Shown: positions 35,055 to 47,330 of the stretch, one piece after another
Layout: every line of letters begins with the position of its first letter
Numbering within the stretch: the first letter of the stretch is position 1
Source: Siniperca chuatsi
Taxonomy: Eukaryota; Chordata; Actinopteri; Centrarchiformes; Sinipercidae
Direction: 5' to 3'
NCBI RefSeq assembly: GCF_020085105.1
Contig: NC_058061.1
Span: 7,411,284-7,475,283 of the forward strand
DNA: 64,000 nucleotides
Translations under genes and position numbers: made by a program
Notes under the pieces: generated by a model
Database searches by the model: none
What the model was told of the DNA's origin: nothing
What the model saw: only the letters and a program-made list of their open reading frames with translations

Positions 35055-35271
35055 AGTGCTGTGCTGGGCCGCACTCACACGTCCTTAAAGACTTCCAGCT
35101 GTGAAGGAGATCATTCTGCACACAGATGAGGGAAATCTGAGACACCAAACTGAAAACTGGTGTGTGGTTTAGACTTGTGCCTTTACACGCAGTCCCCTAT
35201 TCAGCTTCATATACCGCATCATATACTGTTATCTGTAATACCAGAATATTTAATTGTTCATTTCATCCCTG

Positions 35272-35424
35272 CAGAGGTGGGAAGTAACTGAGTACATGAG
35301 TACAGTTGTGAGGTTCTGGTTCTTTATGAGATTATTTTAATTTTGGGATACATTCTACTTTTCCACCACTACATTTCAGAGGGATTTACATTGATACATT
35401 TATCTGACAGCTGGGGTTACTAGT
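35272..35424 (+). mobile_element. hAT-like MITE fragment
   Basis: Starts cagaggtgggaagtaactga and includes tttccaccactacatttcag, typical of the hAT-like MITE. It stops where the Tc1-type MITE at 35427 begins, so that element probably cut it; the rest was not found on the far side. Confidence 0.55.
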
Positions 35425-35426
35425 TA

Positions 35427-35830
35427 CACTGAATGGCCAAAAGTATGTGCACACCTGAACATTACATTGTTGAACATCTCATTCCAAAACCATGGGCATT
35501 AATCTGCTGCTATAACAGCCTCCACTCTTCTTTGAAGGCTTTCCACAAAATTTTGGAACCTGGCTGCAAAGTATTAATGAGGCACCGATGTTGGGTGAAA
35601 AGGCCTGTCTCACAGTCAGTCTTCCAGTTCATCCCAAAGGTGTTGGATGGGGTTGCGGTCAGAGCTCTGTACAGGCCAGTCAAGTTTGTCAACACCAAAT
35701 TCAGAAACCCATCTCTTTATGGAGCTGACTTTGTCCACAGGGATACTGTCATGTTGAAACAGGAAAGATATTCCCCAAACTGTTGCCACAAAGTTGGAAG
35801 CATTGTCCATATACTTTTGGCCATATAGTC
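35427..35830 (-). mobile_element. Tc1-type MITE with decayed transposase C-terminus
   Basis: Ends cactgaatggccaaaagtat and the complement of gactatatggccaaaagtat, flanked by TA (35425-35426 and 35831-35832). On the minus strand the interior reads parts of a Tc1 transposase: GVDKLDWPVQSSDRNPIQHL, then WDELED. The catalytic Glu of the NPIEHLW motif has become Gln (NPIQHLW). Same family as 11819-12295. Confidence 0.85.
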
Positions 35831-35840
35831 TATATTTATG

Positions 35841-35942
35841 CTAAACTAAGCTAAGCGGCTGCTGGCTGTAGCTTTATATTGAATGTACAGATTCAAGAGT
35901 GGTATCAATCTCACTCTCTTTACTCTCGACAAGAAAGTTAAA
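35841..35942. repeat. MITE family 'M' fragment
   Basis: Contains aactaagctaagcggctgct and agattcaagagtggtatcaa, matching the right half of the M copy at 45356-45664. Confidence 0.5.
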
Positions 35943-36901
35943 TGTCTATTTTGAAAAAAGTCTATTTCTCTTTTTCTTTAAATTTGAAAAGCACACACTT
36001 CTTCTTCTTCCACTTCCTCTTGCACACTACCAAACTAAAAGCCCACAAGGTTCCATTAAATTGGCTTTTTCAGTTACGACAGTTTTAATGGGTAAAGTAT
36101 AACCAAAGCCTTATGTGCATCTAAGAGGCCAGGCGTCTTTACTTCATAAAGTACAGTTAGTTTTAATGTACAGATTAACTGCTTTTCTCTGAAGCATTTG
36201 TAGCGGTCTCTGATGCTGACAGAGAGAATTAAATCATGAAGGATAGTAACGTCCGGTGGTTTTTGATATCCGGTGGTTTCTAGTGTAAGTGGTAAATTCT
36301 ATATGGGTTGGCATCCATCCTCATACAACCTTGACAAATTATACATCAATTGAAAACACAAAACCTCATTAGTCTGTTTGTGTAAACCTTTTTAAGATCC
36401 CAATATCACTGCGACCACAGGCACTTATTTTATAGCAGCATTACATATAAAACAGAACTGTAAAATTAAAAACTATATAGGTGAAAGGCAAGTGTGTGCC
36501 TCTTTACATTTGGTTCAATATCACTTAGACAAATTCTGACTTTTTGGTAGTAAACTCTAAACAGTTACCTTTCAGAAGAGACCAAGATCATGACTTTAAT
36601 CAACATGGTTCAAGAAAGAATCCATTTAAGTAACAGGGTGCTTATTAAGGGGTTAACAATTTTGCTTTTAAATTTGATGTACAGAAACTGACACTGAAAA
36701 AATTTAAAATCTAGTTGGAAAGAGGAGCATTTCAATTCTGGTGTACAACCAACAAAGACCTGAGGCCTAATCAGAGTGAAACATATCTCTTGTACAATAA
36801 TATAAATATATTTGTCTAATGTTCCTCCTAATTGCCAAATTATTCTTCTGCATTTCTCATAATTATCCCATTCAGAACTGGAAGGCTGGTGGTTAAAATT
36901 A

Positions 36902-38442
36902 CAGTGCATCCGGAAAGTATTCACAGCGCTTCACTTTTTCCACATTTTGTTATGTTACTGCCGTATTCCAAAATTGATTAAATTCATTATTTTCTTCAAC
37001 ATTCTACAAACAATACCCCATAATGATAACGTGAAAGAAGTTTGTTTGAAATCTTTGCAAATTTATTAAAAAAAACAAAACAAAAAAAAAATCACATGTA
37101 CATAAGTATTCACAGCCTTTGCCATGACACTCAAAATTGAGCTCAGGTGCATCCTGTTTCCACTGATCATACTTGAGATGTTTCTACAACTTGATTGGAG
37201 TCCACCGGTGGTAAATTCAGTTGATTGGACATGATTTGGAAGGGCACACACCGGTCTGTATAAAGGTCCCACAGTTAACAATGCATGTCAGAGCACAAAC
37301 CAAGCCATGAAGTCCAAGGAATTGTCTGTAGACCTCTGAGACAGGATTGTATCGAGGCACAGATCTAGGGATAGGATACAGAAACATTTCTGCACCATTG
37401 AAGGTACCGATGAGCACAGTGGCCTCCATCATCCATAAATGGCAGAAGTTTGGAACTACCAGGACTCATCCTAGAGCTGGCCGCCCAGCCAAACTGCGCG
37501 ATCGGGGGAGAAGGGCCTTAGTCAGGGAGGTCCAGCTCCAGCATTTCTCTGTGGAGAGAGGAGAACCTTCCAGAAGAACAACCATCCCTGCAGCCCTCCA
37601 CCAATCAGGCCTGTATGGTGGAGGGGCCAGACGGAAGCCACTCCTCAGTAAAAGCCACATGACAGCCCGCCTGGAGTTTGCCAAAAGGCACCTGAAGGAC
37701 TCTCAGACCATGAGAAACTAAATGCTCTGGTCTGATGAACTCTTTGGCCTGAATGGCAAGATTCATGTCTGGAGGACACCAGGCACCGCTCATCACCTGG
37801 CCAATACCATCTCTACAGTGAAGCATGGTGGTGGCAGCATCAGGCTGTGGGGATGTTTTTCAGCGGCAGGAACTGGGAGACTAGTCAGGATCGAGGGGAA
37901 GATGAATGCAGCAATGTACAGAGACATCCTTGACGAAAACCTGCTCCAGAGCGCTCTGGACATCAGACTGGGGCAACGGTTCATTGTCCAACAGGACAAC
38001 TACCCTAAGCACACAGCCAAGATAACAAGAGTGGCTACGGGACAACTCTGTGAATGTCCTTGAGTGGCCCAGCCAGAGCCCAGACTTGAACCCGACTAAA
38101 CATCTCTGGAGAGATCTGAAAATGGCTGTTCACAGATGCTCTCCATCCAACCTGATGGAGCTTGAGAGGTCTGCAAAGAAGAATGGGAGAAACTGCCCAA
38201 AAGGTGTGCCAAGCTTGTAGCTTGTATTGAGCAAAGGCTGTGAATACTTATGTACATGTGATCTTTTTTCTTCCCATTTTTTTTTTTAATTTGCAACGAT
38301 TTCAAACAAACGTCTTTCATGTTATTATGGGGTATTTGTAGAATTTGAGGAAAATAATGAATTTAATCTGTTTTGGAATAAGGCTGTAACATAACAAAAT
38401 GTGGATAAATGTAAGTGCTGTGAATACTTTCTGGATGCACTG
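36902..38442 (+). mobile_element. Full-length but inactive Tc1 transposon
   Basis: Complete ends: left cagtgcatccggaaagtatt, right its near-complement, each arm about 210 bases, with TA flanks at 36900-36901 and 38443-38444. Both arms contain a second, inner 'aagtattcacag' copy (left about 37105, right about 38238), the IR/DR layout seen in some fish Tc1 elements. Length is 1541 bases, usual for the family. The transposase relic runs about 37306-38220: start MKSKELSVDL, paired helix-turn-helix around KVPMSTVASIIHKWQKFGTT, first catalytic Asp in LWSDEL, second in QQDNYPKH. Confidence 0.95.
37306..38220 (+). pseudogene. Tc1 transposase relic
   Basis: Reads as a roughly 340-residue Tc1 transposase, but broken. 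An early stop follows MKSKELSVDL at about 37336-37338. A frame change lies between the first block and KVPMSTVASIIHKWQKFG. A short deletion falls before FSVERGEPSRRTT, and a stop after SQTMRN at 37719-37721 splits the middle. The third catalytic residue is lost: NPIEHLW has become NPTKHLW at about 38092-38112. Cannot encode active enzyme. Confidence 0.9.
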
Positions 38443-38924
38443 TAAATGCCAACTGCAGGCTTTTTATTGAATGCCTTTCATATTGCACCACATGACTCCA
38501 AATGTGAAATGGAGTCATAATTCCCCTTGCTGTATCCTCTCAAACCTCAGTGTGCTATTTGCAAGTAATTACAATTGGGGTTTTTTTTTTTTTTTTTTTT
38601 TTAGACCAATAGGTAAGATATTTACTGGGGGCATCAAACATGTAGTTTTGTTAAGGTTCAGTTTAATGATAATCTCGCCCCAGTCAGTGAGCTGATTATG
38701 TTAAAATTGTCTCTGTGCTATAAGTGGCCATTGTGACCCTGGTTTCACCTCTCAGGCAACATACTGGCTGTTCTTTTATTTATGCAGGTTGTCAGGGCTC
38801 TACGCAGGGAGACTGCAGCCAATACTCAGGGCTGGAAAAATCTCCTTGCATGTTTTTAGGGTTAAACAGTTTATTCATTTAGATTTTTATTTATAGTTAA
38901 TCTCCTGCTAGAACTGAGCATCAG
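38443..38924. other. Non-coding DNA with T run
   Basis: A T run of about 23 bases at 38580-38602. No gene or recognised repeat besides. Confidence 0.4.
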
Positions 38925-39015
38925 TCAAAGATGAGTCAGTAAAGGACAGAGGGTTTTCATTTAGCTCAAAGCACAGCTGTGTCTAAGTACAGCCTCACAG
39001 AGCTGCTAGCATGAC
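38925..39015 (+). repeat. 'F1' repeat, 3' tail only
   Basis: catttagctcaaagcacagc, then gctagcatgactgtagac, matches the end of the F1 copies at 58620-58690 and 18800-18860. Confidence 0.5.
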
Positions 39016-39878
39016 TGTAGACTACCATCATTATAAAAGGAACGATAAGGAACTTCATAATGTTATTTGCTAGATTGATATAAATATATGTATTTATGTA
39101 TATTTTTGTATATAAATACCATTGTTTTTGGTTGAAGAACCTCTGACTTTATTATGTCGCCTCCACCTCTGCCACCAAACCTTGATATATATCATTTAAA
39201 TTCCAGGAGTTTCATGTTTCTCTTAGTTCTCCAACCATTTAGAAGAATCAGCTGACACTCCTATGATGCAAAATCCTGAACATTTTTGCTTTTCATCAAT
39301 TCCGGAAACATGAATCAGCTCTGACAGCAATTTCCTACAAATTGGTTTATGACTTTCTGTGTTGCAGTTCCCAGAGGACTTCACTGAGCCAAGAAGGAGG
39401 CTTGTTTATGTCAACACTTAGTCTTCCCAGCTCTAGTGGACATATTATACATACATTTTAGAGGAAGGTTTCATCAGGCTAATGGTGGTTGTGGTCGCTG
39501 GCTTTCACAGACTGCTCTCTCTGTCATATTAGTCGTCATATGAGCTCATTCACATTAATGTTTGAGGTATTGACTATGGAAGTCAAATATGCAGTTAAAG
39601 TGATGATCAGGAAATCGAAATCATCCGTAATGCCAATAGATCTGTATTTGTGCTGTGTATCTTAGTTCTTATATTCAGGCTGTTAAAAGCAATAGTTTCC
39701 TATGTCCTTGTTTAAATTGATAATTTATCCATGTCCGCTCATCTTTGTATAAAAGCAGAAAAAAATGTACCAACTTCACATTTAAGCCATATCATCAAAC
39801 TATAAGTCATTATTGAAAATCAAAGTTCATTCTTGACCTTGGAAACAGCAGTTGAGAAAACAGTCTCACGACGAGGTC

Positions 39879-40059
39879 CATTTAGTAGCTGTTCTGAAGC
39901 TGTCAATCATATCACATGATCATCATCACCTGAGCTTTAAAGCCAGCATGGACGAGAAGTCGCTTAGAGTGCAGAAAAAATTGGAATCTGCAATTCCCTG
40001 ACAACTGGGCAAACTCTGCTGATGAAGATCATGTGATATGCAGCTCCAGCTGCTAAATG
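39879..40059. mobile_element. Hairpin MITE (family 'H'), 181 bases
   Basis: Left arm catttagtagctgttctgaa pairs with the complement of the right arm (catttagcagctggagctgc); both continue into atatcacatgat and a catc-rich stretch. About 100 bases of unique centre contain gacgagaagtcgcttagagt. A decayed copy is at 32992. No coding frame. Confidence 0.7.
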
Positions 40060-40262
40060 TAAATGAGTCATTCCTCTCAACTGTACCACATGTAGAACTG
40101 TTCCACATCTACTAGTACCATCCTTATTAGGGCTGGTTGTTGAAATTGTGTCTCTAACAGCAAGTATTGAAAACTGTCAAGTACCGAAAGTTACCATTGA
40201 ATCCCTGGTTAGATTCTTAGTCTTGTTTACTTATCCTTTAATCAGATATTTCCTGATTTAAA

Positions 40263-40762
40263 CGTGGGGTATGCGATTGTAATCCAAAACACGTCTTTTT
40301 CAGCGAATATCTCCTCACAGTCCGCTAGCTGACCGTTCAGTGTGTGCGCTGAAAAAAACTCTAGTGTGTGTACACAGCCCTGGCTCTGTAAATGGGAAAT
40401 AAACAAAGTGGCTCGGACCGAGCCATACAATACTATTCCAGCCATGATTTGTGTCAGCTAACGTTAAATGACTTGCCCACAGACATTCAGCTTACTTTCT
40501 AGTTTGCCAAGATATGCTGCTGTTGTGATGTTTGTTATAGTAGTAGTATAGTGTAGTATAGTATAGTTAGCAGGAGAGTTGTGAGTATCACTGTCTGGAG
40601 CTGGTTTGGCTCTGGGAAACCGTCTCGTAGCAGCAACTGTAGGCGCACTTTGTTAACCCACAACCTAGCTAACGTTAGTTACATTACTTGCTGTGTTGTT
40701 GTTCGCTCCGTATCATGGTATTTGTCATGGTATTGAATTTCTCCAGAATCGCATACCCCACC
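40263..40762. mobile_element. MITE with GGTGGGGTATGCGATT-type ends
   Basis: Left end cgtggggtatgcgattgtaa; the complement of the right end is ggtggggtatgcgattctgg. Both sides carry tttaaa (40257-40262 and 40763-40768), a possible TTAA-centred target duplication as in piggyBac-type elements. About 500 bases, no coding frame. Confidence 0.7.
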
Positions 40763-41746
40763 TTTAAATAATGTTTTGGCTACTTTTAGGCTGTATTTTA
40801 TTTAGGCAACGTTATTTTTCTTATGTTCTCTCTCACTCTCATCAAGAGAATTTTCCAGTTGCTAAGTTGTATTCACCACTATTCATTCTTCTATTACAAA
40901 AACAGACACAAGGTTAAAATATTTCTTGCAGTGCATAGCCATTTATTGATGCTGACAATGTTTGAGCATGGACAAAGCTTTACAAGAACCACAGCAGCAA
41001 AGGCAGCTTTTTGCATGAAGACACCCTGAAAAATTAAAATAAGTTGCATTTCAAAAGTCACCAGTTAAACTGAAAGAACAGTAAAATAATCTGCCAGTTG
41101 CCTTTTATTTCTATAGTTGACATTATAGATGATTACAAGAAGAAAGATTTTGGTCCGTTAGTTCAATATCAGCACTGGGATTCTGAGCTACAGTGAACTT
41201 ACTGTAACCACTGCATTCTTTAAAAAGGACCATACCACTGTTTTTACAAGTGATAACCTCTTAATAAGAAAACACACACACACATATGCAAATTTTGCTG
41301 CAGTGTTTTTGTACTTTTCCTACCTTCCATGCAGCCACTGGTTTCCATTTTGTCTGTGTAATCCATCCATCACAGTGAACATCAAGTCTGGATGTAATTG
41401 TGTTGAAGTTCCATTAGTTTTGTGTGGTAATGACGTTTAAGTGCATATTTGAGTTGAAATGTGTGCATTTTCATTATCTCGTGTTTACTGTGATGGACTC
41501 CACATCTTTAGCAAGTTTCAAGAGTCTGGTAATTACTTTTCAGACTGTACAGAAATGAATGGAAACCAATGAGTGTAAGAAAAGTAGGTAAAATACATGC
41601 AAAAGGTCAAAAAACACAACAGCATGGTTTGTAAAATGGATATCTGTGATGTAGACAGGATTTCTACCAAAAGGGTTAACACGTGCAAAATTATCAGTAT
41701 GGTTCTTTTAATACAGTTTGCGCACTGGGAAGGGTGTACATTATAG

Positions 41747-42108
41747 CCTGACTGATACCGGAATTTTGAGGCCAATACAGATATCAATATTTAAGAGTTT
41801 AGAAAAATCTGATGACGATTAATCGGCAGTTTTTTAACAAACTATAGCTGAAATGATTAGTCAATTAATCGATTAGTCGATCGACAGAAAAATAATCAGC
41901 ATCTATATTTGTAAACAGATTACTAATTACAGTACTGTACTGAGTGGGACAGACTATGTAATGACAACGCTGTTTCTAAATTACTTAAAGCATATCTTTG
42001 GCATTTATGTGTTGCAAGTTCTTGTTAGTTAGCCGACATATACGCCTGATACCGTTATATCTGTGCTAAGATAAAAAATCCACTCATGTATCAGTTGGGC
42101 TCTAGCTT
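41747..42108. mobile_element. MITE family 'X', near-complete copy with a nested repeat
   Basis: Left end agcctgactgataccggaat; the complement of the right end is agagcccaactgatacatga: inverted, similar termini. In the middle, about 41838-41905, lies a different AT-rich teleost repeat (attaatcgattagtcgatcg). No coding frame. Confidence 0.55.
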
Positions 42109-42529
42109 GCATGCCAGATGGTGTGTATTAGCTTCGAGATTTAGCTGTAAGACTATAAAGACAAGAGGAGGCCACAGACGAGTGAGTTCTACATTCACAC
42201 AGCCTTCACTGCACATGCTCAGACTGCCACATCGAACACTGGCTGATGCACAACTCTGACTGGCAGTTAACATGTGACTCGACACTCCAGTGCAGCACAG
42301 ACAGGGCCACCTGATATTTCACTGAACATCTCTCAAATATAACCCATGCTCCATGTGATGCACTGAAACACAAACCAGCTCTGGGTGGTGCTCAAAGCGC
42401 AAAACATGGTCGACAGGGAGATATTTAAGACGAGTGTTTTTAAAAACAGGCTGTAGTACAAAGAGGGTACAAGAGCGACAACAATTCCATAGGAATTTAA
42501 GATGATTTTAACACATCTGTCCATCCCCC

Positions 42530-42535
42530 TTTATT
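42530..42535 (-). terminator. Poly(A) signal of lrrc59
   Basis: AATAAA on the minus strand, about 170 bases beyond the stop codon. Confidence 0.55.
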
Positions 42536-42702
42536 TATCTGTACAGACTCTTCACCTCCCAGCACCTCAAACAGGGTGAGGGGAGGCAGGGTTGCCCATC
42601 TTAATGAGATTCATGATTTCAGCATATTAAAAAAAATCCCAGGATTCACAGGTGGGAGTAGAAATCCTGCAGCTCTGGAAGTTGATGGCGGCAGATGATA
42701 GT

Positions 42703-45700
42703 TTAGTTCTTAGACGTTTGTGTGGATTCAAGAAACTCCTTTGCTGCGGACGACAGATTTTGCACCAGCTGTCTGACCACACCCTCCTGCTCTTTGGCCC
42801 AGGATAGGCTGTTGTCCAAGGCGACATTGACCGGCACACACGCAGCTTCCCTCTGCAGGTCGGTCAGCCGGCAGGCAGCGGCGACTCCGGCCAATCCCAG
42901 TAGCAGTACGAGGAGGAGCTTGAACATCAGGCCAACAAGAGAACGGCGAGGTTTAGGTGCCGATTCCACAACAAGCTTTTTATCTGCTGAGGAGATGAAG
43001 CGAGAGAGGATGACATTAGAACGAAAACACTCAAAACAAACTGAAGAACTATACCTGGGTTTTGTTTGCTTATTTGGTGCACTACCAAAGAGTCAACTAC
43101 ACTAATAAAGTGCACTAAATAGGTCCTGGGATCAAGGAGAGTTCAACAACTGAGTCAGCTGCCAAACACAAACCATGCAAAAACTATCACTATGCTTCTC
43201 ACAAAATCCATCTTTGCTTATTGTTTGTTTTCTAGGTTTGATTTTGCAACAACATAGCTCATGAATGTGATGCTTTTTTGGCAACCAATGATCAAATGTC
43301 GGATGTTGAATCATCCTGGAATGCATCGCTAAGGAAGACTTGTTGAAACAGTTCACCGATCCACTGGATTGTATCGGCGCTGATATTGCCCTGATTTTGA
43401 TATCTTAATCTTTTAACTGTCTTTAGTATCAACAAACTACAGACTTGTATGTCTGTATGTATAAATATTTTTTTCAGAAAGTAATTTAGTCATTCATGTC
43501 TGAACATCATCTTCCTTTCTGTTATCATTATCATCTTTGTTTTCTATTAAAAACATCTTAAACAAACACTGGTAACTTCCCAACCACAGTGTTGACTGTT
43601 GGACAACTGGAATGACAAAAATGTGTGTGTGTTCATTCTCAAAGTTAAATAATATGCTAATAACTTCTGCATTAAGCATCTCAAAAAGTCTATCGTGGAC
43701 TGAATAAGTTGTCAGAGGAAGTTTAATTTTGGTAGTTTTGTAAAAAACAAAAACATGAACTATCCCTTTAAGAGGTGCATCACCCAGACCTTTAGTCTCA
43801 CCTGCTGCCTGTCCGTTCTTTTTCTTCTTCTCCTCGCTCTTCTTCTTCTGTTGCTCTCGTGCAGCCGCAGCCGCCATCTGAGCGTTGTACTCTTTCCTCC
43901 TCTTCTCCTTCTCCTCCGCCTTCTCCCGCTTACGAGCCTCCTTCTCTCTGGCCTCCCGCTCCCTCTGCTTCACCTCCTTCTTCCTTTCAAGCTCTGATCG
44001 AAGGATGAAGATGCAGTCAGACAGACAGATCATCACCATCACACTCGTTCATAACAAGACATTAATATAACTGTATTTCAGGAGGCTTGTTTCTGGTTTC
44101 CTGCAATAAATAAAATGCACTTCTTCAGCAGATAAAACTCTGTGAGACAAGAAAAGCACAATCATTACTATCTCAGCCAGATAAATATAATTAACATATG
44201 ATAATGACATTCTGAGTCAATATTGTTTTGTGTATGATACTTCTAAAAAGTGAATACAAGTTTGTGTATATAAAGTAGTTTAAACTAGCTCCACCTCGAC
44301 CTGCTACAACAGTAATATGCTGCTTACATGTTAATGCATAAGTATTAACAATATAGTAATGACATATATAATAATATAGCAGTCACAGGGGCCACTTTTC
44401 TGCAGAACAAGTACTTTTGATACTTTAAGTAGATTTTGCTGACGATACTTCTGTACTCAGATGGGATTTTTGAATGCAAGACTTTTACTTGTTCTGGAGT
44501 ATTTTCACATTGATGTATTGGTACTTTTATTTAAGTAGAGGATCTGAGCACTTCGTCCAGCACTAGTGAATGGCACTGTGTTACACACTTAGATCAATAG
44601 GGCGGATATGATGTGATACCTGAGTTTCAGCTGTCAATGTTTTTATTTAAATCAGGAATTACCTGATCAAAGAGTAAGAAAGGAAGACAACAAATCTGAC
44701 CAGACATTTGATGCCAGTTTTCCTTACTTGACAGTCTTCTATACTCTGTGCCACAGACACATTTTGGTCGGTACTGTACTAAAAAAGGATTCAGGTTTTA
44801 TATATATATATCCGTATTGATCAAAATGCAGTTGATCAACTCCATCAACAGTGGTCTCCTGAAAAAGATTTCCCACCTTTTTCCCTCAAAAGGCGTTTCT
44901 CTCGTGCACGATCAACCTCATCCTGAATAGCTCTCATGTGCTCCAGAACCTGGAAGAAAATGACCTTTAGTTTTAGATACTGTAGACTGCATCATTGATC
45001 TCTTCCTCAATCATTCTTTTCTATATCTCGTTCTCTCTCTCTCTCACCTTGGAGGCACACTGTTTGCACTGCTTCTCATCCAGACAGTCTCCAGCTGCCT
45101 TGGCCAGGCCGGCCTCCAGAGGGTTATCCTTCAGATCCAACCACTTCAGACTCTGAGAACAAACACGCACACAGACTCAGTAAAATAAATACAGTCAGAG
45201 ATCAAAGCCAGACAAGCCACCTCACACATCATGTATGTAAGGACATCATGTTTAAATACATTTGAGTCTGCACTGATATCAACACAAGTGCAGAGTACTA
45301 AAATATATCAGCAGAGGTTAGCACTAGTCCAAATATATCACAAATGAGTCACCCTTAAAGGAATAGTTTTGGGGAAATCTGATTATTCTCTTTTTGATGA
45401 GAAGATGGATACCACTCTCATGTCTGTACACTAAATAATGTTAATTAGTGAGCTTTAGAGGTGCTGGTAGGTGGATATTTAACATTTGCACAGACCCAGG
45501 CTAGCTGTTTCCCCCTGCTTCCAGTCTTTATGCTAAGTTAAGCTAATTGGCAACTGGTGCTCGCTTCATATTTAACATACAGATTTAAAAGTGGTGTCAA
45601 TCTTCTCATCTAACTCTCGGCAAGAAAGCGAATAAGCATATTGAGATGTCAATCTATTCCTTTAATTTAACAACAAGAACACAATTTAAAAAACATTTTT

Positions 45701-46907
45701 CAGAACAGGACAACCAATAAACAGTGTGGTGGGTGACCTCTAGTAAAACAGAGCAGCAGATAACCACAGTTTCACCACTGAACAACAGGTGATCCTGGAA
45801 ACTTTACAATTAACAGAATTTTATGAAAGAAATGTTTTATACTGCATCAAAACTTGTGTTATAAAGAAGCTTCATTTTCTAACTGAAGTATAAGCACCCT
45901 TTGGAGCAGGACAGTGTCAGTGTTAATATTACACACATTGTCGTTGCAGCTTTATGTTAATAGGATCAGTACATACAAATGTAACATGAGCAAACAGTGC
46001 TTGTGTCTGGCACTCACCCTGAGCTGAGAGAAGCTGACGGGCAGGACAGTCAGCTTGTTGTTGTACAGGTCCAGATGTTGAAGGCTGGCCAGGTTCCCCA
46101 GGTCATCTGGCAGACAGGTCAGCTGGTTTTTACTCAGATCCACCTTCACCAGGTGGGTCAGGTTGCAGAACTCTGGCTACATGAAAGAAACCGAGCCAAA
46201 GAAAAAAATAACTTAGAAAAAAATAGTCTTAATAGTCTTAGTTTGTTAGTGACAGTGACAACGTTGGAAACTCTGCGGGGAAAGTTTAAAACCCTCTAAA
46301 GAGGGTTGAAGGACCATGTACATACAGAATATCATCCTGTAATCCCAGAGTTTGCTAGATATCATAAAAAAGTAGTCACTTTGACTTATACATATATATA
46401 AATTTGCTCACAACTCATATCCACACTGAGACCATAACGTGTGGTAAGTGGTCACAATTACACATTGCTTCATTTTAAGAAGTGACAAGCCAAAAATAGG
46501 TTGGGAACCAGAGATCTAAGGATTAAAATGGTGTGTTTTAGTACAGTATGATTGTGTTTGCACTTACAGGAAGCGAGGTAATGTTGTTGCAGGATAAGTC
46601 CACAACAGTTGCTTTGGTGAATAAAGCCTGTTGGGATAAATGATAGCATGGGTCAGTTAAATATACAGTAAGATCTAGACGTACATTTAATAAGCATTTT
46701 AACCAAGAAACACGACCTTATGCTTAGTTACAGTAACGTTACATGAATATAATGCAATGAATGTTTAAGTTTACAACATTTTCACAGAGACGATGAGTAA
46801 CTCACCAGCTCTCTGACTGGCACCTCAGTGAGGTTACACAGGCTCAGGTCCACTTCATTACCACTGATTTTATCCTTCAGGTTCAACACTTTGCTGTTTT
46901 TACTCAT
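42703..46907 (-). CDS. lrrc59: Leucine-rich repeat-containing protein 59 (ER membrane, ribosome/SRP-associated)
   Basis: Seven coding exons in transcript order: 46806-46907, 46568-46627, 46018-46176, 45048-45152, 44877-44949, 43802-43993 and 42703-42986; 324 residues (human about 307). Domains: N-terminal leucine-rich repeats, about residues 10-140 ([54 protein letters not shown]). A Lys/Glu-rich coiled coil follows, about 150-230 ([20 protein letters not shown]). Then comes one membrane helix near 246-267 ([20 protein letters not shown]) and a short lumenal C-terminus. LRRC59 (p34) is a tail-anchored ER protein that binds ribosomes and is needed for nuclear import of FGF1. The ATG at 46907 follows a 5' UTR acceptor (ttttctcgcag), so a non-coding first exon lies upstream near 47069. 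Introns contain hAT-like and M-family relics. All phases join. Confidence 0.96.
44270..44575 (+). repeat. hAT-like MITE fragment in an lrrc59 intron
   Basis: Contains acaagtacttttgatacttt, agacttttacttgttctgga and gtacttttatttaagtagag, typical of the hAT-like MITE seen at 10162-10451. Confidence 0.5.
45356..45664. mobile_element. MITE family 'M', shorter copy in an lrrc59 intron
   Basis: Left end taaaggaatagttttgggga; the complement of the right end is taaaggaatagattgacatc. The interior shares ggctagctgtttccccctgc and gagctttagaggtgctggta with the copy at 24194-24675. About 310 bases against 480 there. Confidence 0.7.
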
Positions 46908-47065
46908 TGTGGAGTCTGCGAGAAAACACACCATAGAGTTAATGCAAAAAATAAACACTGACATGAGGGAATTTTGAACCATTTTTAACTGTTTTTACTG
47001 CAGATACTTTTGACTAGCAGAGACCAGGAAACCCCTCTAACGTTAACGTTTTACGTGAACTGCTC

Positions 47066-47330
47066 ACCTGTGATGAAAGCCGTGACAAAATTGTGTTCAA
47101 GTGTGACAAACGAAGGAAAGAAAACGAGTGGTACAACTTCTTAATATGAAGAAAGTTAGTTGTAAAGCTCTGAGACGTCGGTGAGTCTGTATTTTTGGCA
47201 GCACTGACTGCCACAATGAAAATCCACGTCACTCATTTAACGACAGCACGATGACGTTGAAGCGAACAGCGCCGCCTTCAGCACCGGAGGACACACGACA
47301 CACCAAAACATGTAACAACAACAACATAAA
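47066..47330 (-). promoter_or_regulatory. Probable first exon and promoter of lrrc59
   Basis: A minus-strand donor (tcacag/gtgagc) at about 47067-47068 fits a non-coding first exon. Upstream, 47220-47300 is locally GC/CpG-richer (cgaacagcgccgccttcagc). The exact start is unknown. Confidence 0.4.

Noticed and set aside
43494-44042. 182-codon open frame read as one protein
   Set aside because: Only 43802-43993 is an lrrc59 exon; the rest is intron read-through.
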